Part shown: in pieces, positions 5,353 through 6,278 of the stretch
How the letters are laid out: the number at the start of each line of letters is the position of its first letter
Position numbering within the stretch: position 1 is the stretch's first letter
Origin: Methylomarinum sp964397365
Lineage (GTDB): Bacteria > Pseudomonadota > Gammaproteobacteria > Methylococcales > Methylomonadaceae
DNA: 6,278 bases
Reading direction: 5' to 3'
Assembly: GCA_964397365.1 (NCBI GenBank)
Contig: CAYNIU010000138.1
Coordinates: forward strand, 1-6,278
Notes under the pieces: generated by a model
What the model was told of the DNA's origin: nothing
The model's database searches: none
Seen by the model: only the letters and a program-made list of their open reading frames with translations
Made by a program: the position numbers and the translations under genes

Positions 5353-6278
5353 CTAAAACCCTTCGAGCACAATTTTACCGATAGCTTTGCCGCTTTCTAT
5401 AAAGGTATGCGCACGTTGAAGATTTTCTGCGTTGATTTTTCCATAATGCTCGCTCATAGTGGTTTTTATTACGCTCGAATCGACCAGTTCAGCGACTTTT
5501 GCAAGTAGCTGATGTTGTTTGATTATATCGGCTGTTTCAAACAGGGAACGGGTATACATAAATTCCCAATGCAGGGAAATGCTTTTCTGTTTTAACAAGG
5601 TGATATCAATGTTCTGAGGATCGTCAATTAGTCCCAGCTTGCCCTGAGGAGACAGGCATTTGACGATTTCCTGATAATGCTCTTCGGTGTGAGTGAGGCT
5701 GGCTATATGGCTAACCTGATCAAGCCCGATTCGTTGCAGCTCCGCTGATAACGGTTTACTGTGATCAATGACATGATCGGCGCCCATTGATAGAACCCAG
5801 TCGCGAGTTTGAGGGCGCGAAGCCGTGCCAATGACCATTAAAGCCTGTGTGTGATGAGCAAGTTGAGTGAGCATGGAGCCGACACCACCGGCGGCGCCGA
5901 TAATTAACAGCTGTGAGGATTGAGCCTGTTTTCCCGGCTGTATTCCCAAACGGTCAAATAGCAGTTCCCAGGCTGTGATGGTAGTTAGCGGCATGGCGGC
6001 AGCTTCAGAAAAACTCAGAGATTTCGGTTTTTTGGCGATAATACGTTCATCGACCAGATGAAATTCTGAGTTTGTTCCGGGTCTGGCAATAGAGCCTGCA
6101 TACCAGATTTCATCGCCAGGTTTAAATTGTGTGACTGCTTCTCCCACTTCCCGGACAATACCGGCAGCATCCCAGCCCAGAATTTTGTGATTTCCATTTT
6201 CCGGTGAGAAACGTTGACGTACTTTGGTATCTACCGGGTTAACTGATATGGCTTTAACCTCTACCAGGACATCTTGTT
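5353..6278 (-). CDS. Zinc-type alcohol dehydrogenase-like / quinone oxidoreductase (MDR) family protein, N-terminus off right edge
   Basis: The visible 307 residues are open from the window edge to the TAG at 5353-5355; family members are about 335 residues, so roughly 25-30 N-terminal residues are missing. The GroES-like N-domain shows VLVEVKAISVNPVDTKVR (visible residues 3-20), LGWDAAGIVREVG (33-45) and FKPGDEIWYAG. The Rossmann domain follows with the NAD(P)-binding loop GAAGGVGS (visible 127-134) and the strand and helix continuing to SMGADHVIDHSKPL. The C-terminal GKAIGKIVLE is typical. This pattern fits the zinc-binding alcohol dehydrogenase-like subfamily related to quinone oxidoreductases. 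I see no clear structural-zinc cysteine cluster, so an NADPH-dependent enone/quinone reductase role is more likely than a true alcohol dehydrogenase. The substrate is unknown. An internal GTG at 6147 is not the start, because conserved N-domain sequence continues upstream in frame. It is convergent with uup. Confidence 0.9.
   Translation of the reverse strand, partial: QDVLVEVKAISVNPVDTKVRQRFSPENGNHKILGWDAAGIVREVGEAVTQFKPGDEIWYAGSIARPGTNSEFHLVDERIIAKKPKSLSFSEAAAMPLTTITAWELLFDRLGIQPGKQAQSSQLLIIGAAGGVGSMLTQLAHHTQALMVIGTASRPQTRDWVLSMGADHVIDHSKPLSAELQRIGLDQVSHIASLTHTEEHYQEIVKCLSPQGKLGLIDDPQNIDITLLKQKSISLHWEFMYTRSLFETADIIKQHQLLAKVAELVDSSVIKTTMSEHYGKINAENLQRAHTFIESGKAIGKIVLEGF

Noticed and set aside
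6015..6197. Minus-strand open frame beginning inside the oxidoreductase
   Set aside because: It is a shadow frame. The conserved GWDAAG and PGD motifs of the oxidoreductase occupy the same bases in the real frame, which is open to the window edge.

Overview
The window reads as chromosomal DNA of a Gram-negative bacterium, most likely a gammaproteobacterium. Uup-type ABC-F, PyrF and CinA-like proteins all have a proteobacterial look, base composition is moderate, and genes are tightly packed. My impression is a Methylococcales-like methanotroph, but that is an inference from protein resemblance alone. I see no insertion sequence, prophage, CRISPR array, tRNA or rRNA, and no block of deviant base composition.

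Layout from left to right. (1) On the minus strand, the N-terminal 74 residues of an alpha-isopropylmalate/citramalate/homocitrate synthase-type enzyme run off the left edge. (2) Also on the minus strand and just upstream of it is a complete pyrF (orotidine 5'-phosphate decarboxylase). A candidate sigma-70-like promoter for the synthase overlaps the pyrF stop codon. (3) A 168-bp divergent intergenic region separates pyrF from a plus-strand operon. (4) The operon has three overlapping genes: an AEC-family membrane transporter, a CinA-like protein and the ABC-F ATPase Uup. The CinA start overlaps the transporter stop by 4 bases (ATGA), and the uup start lies 23 bases inside the CinA-like gene, so translational coupling is likely. 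(5) A 149-bp convergent intergenic region holds a small GC-rich hairpin (probable uup terminator) followed by a 75-bp nested palindrome with perfect 18-bp arms. (6) On the minus strand and running off the right edge is a zinc-type alcohol dehydrogenase-like/quinone oxidoreductase (MDR) protein lacking only its N-terminus.

The genes look mostly like housekeeping or general metabolism: branched-chain amino acid or 2-oxoacid synthesis, pyrimidine synthesis, solute export, nucleotide-related CinA function, ribosome-associated ATPase, and redox. I do not see a convincing undescribed multi-gene system. The two observations most worth following are the CinA-like protein, whose C-terminal amidohydrolase domain is recognisable but has lost its catalytic serine motif, and the nested palindrome in the convergent gap, whose T/A tracts have the wrong polarity for an ordinary intrinsic terminator and which is flanked by a 3-bp direct repeat.
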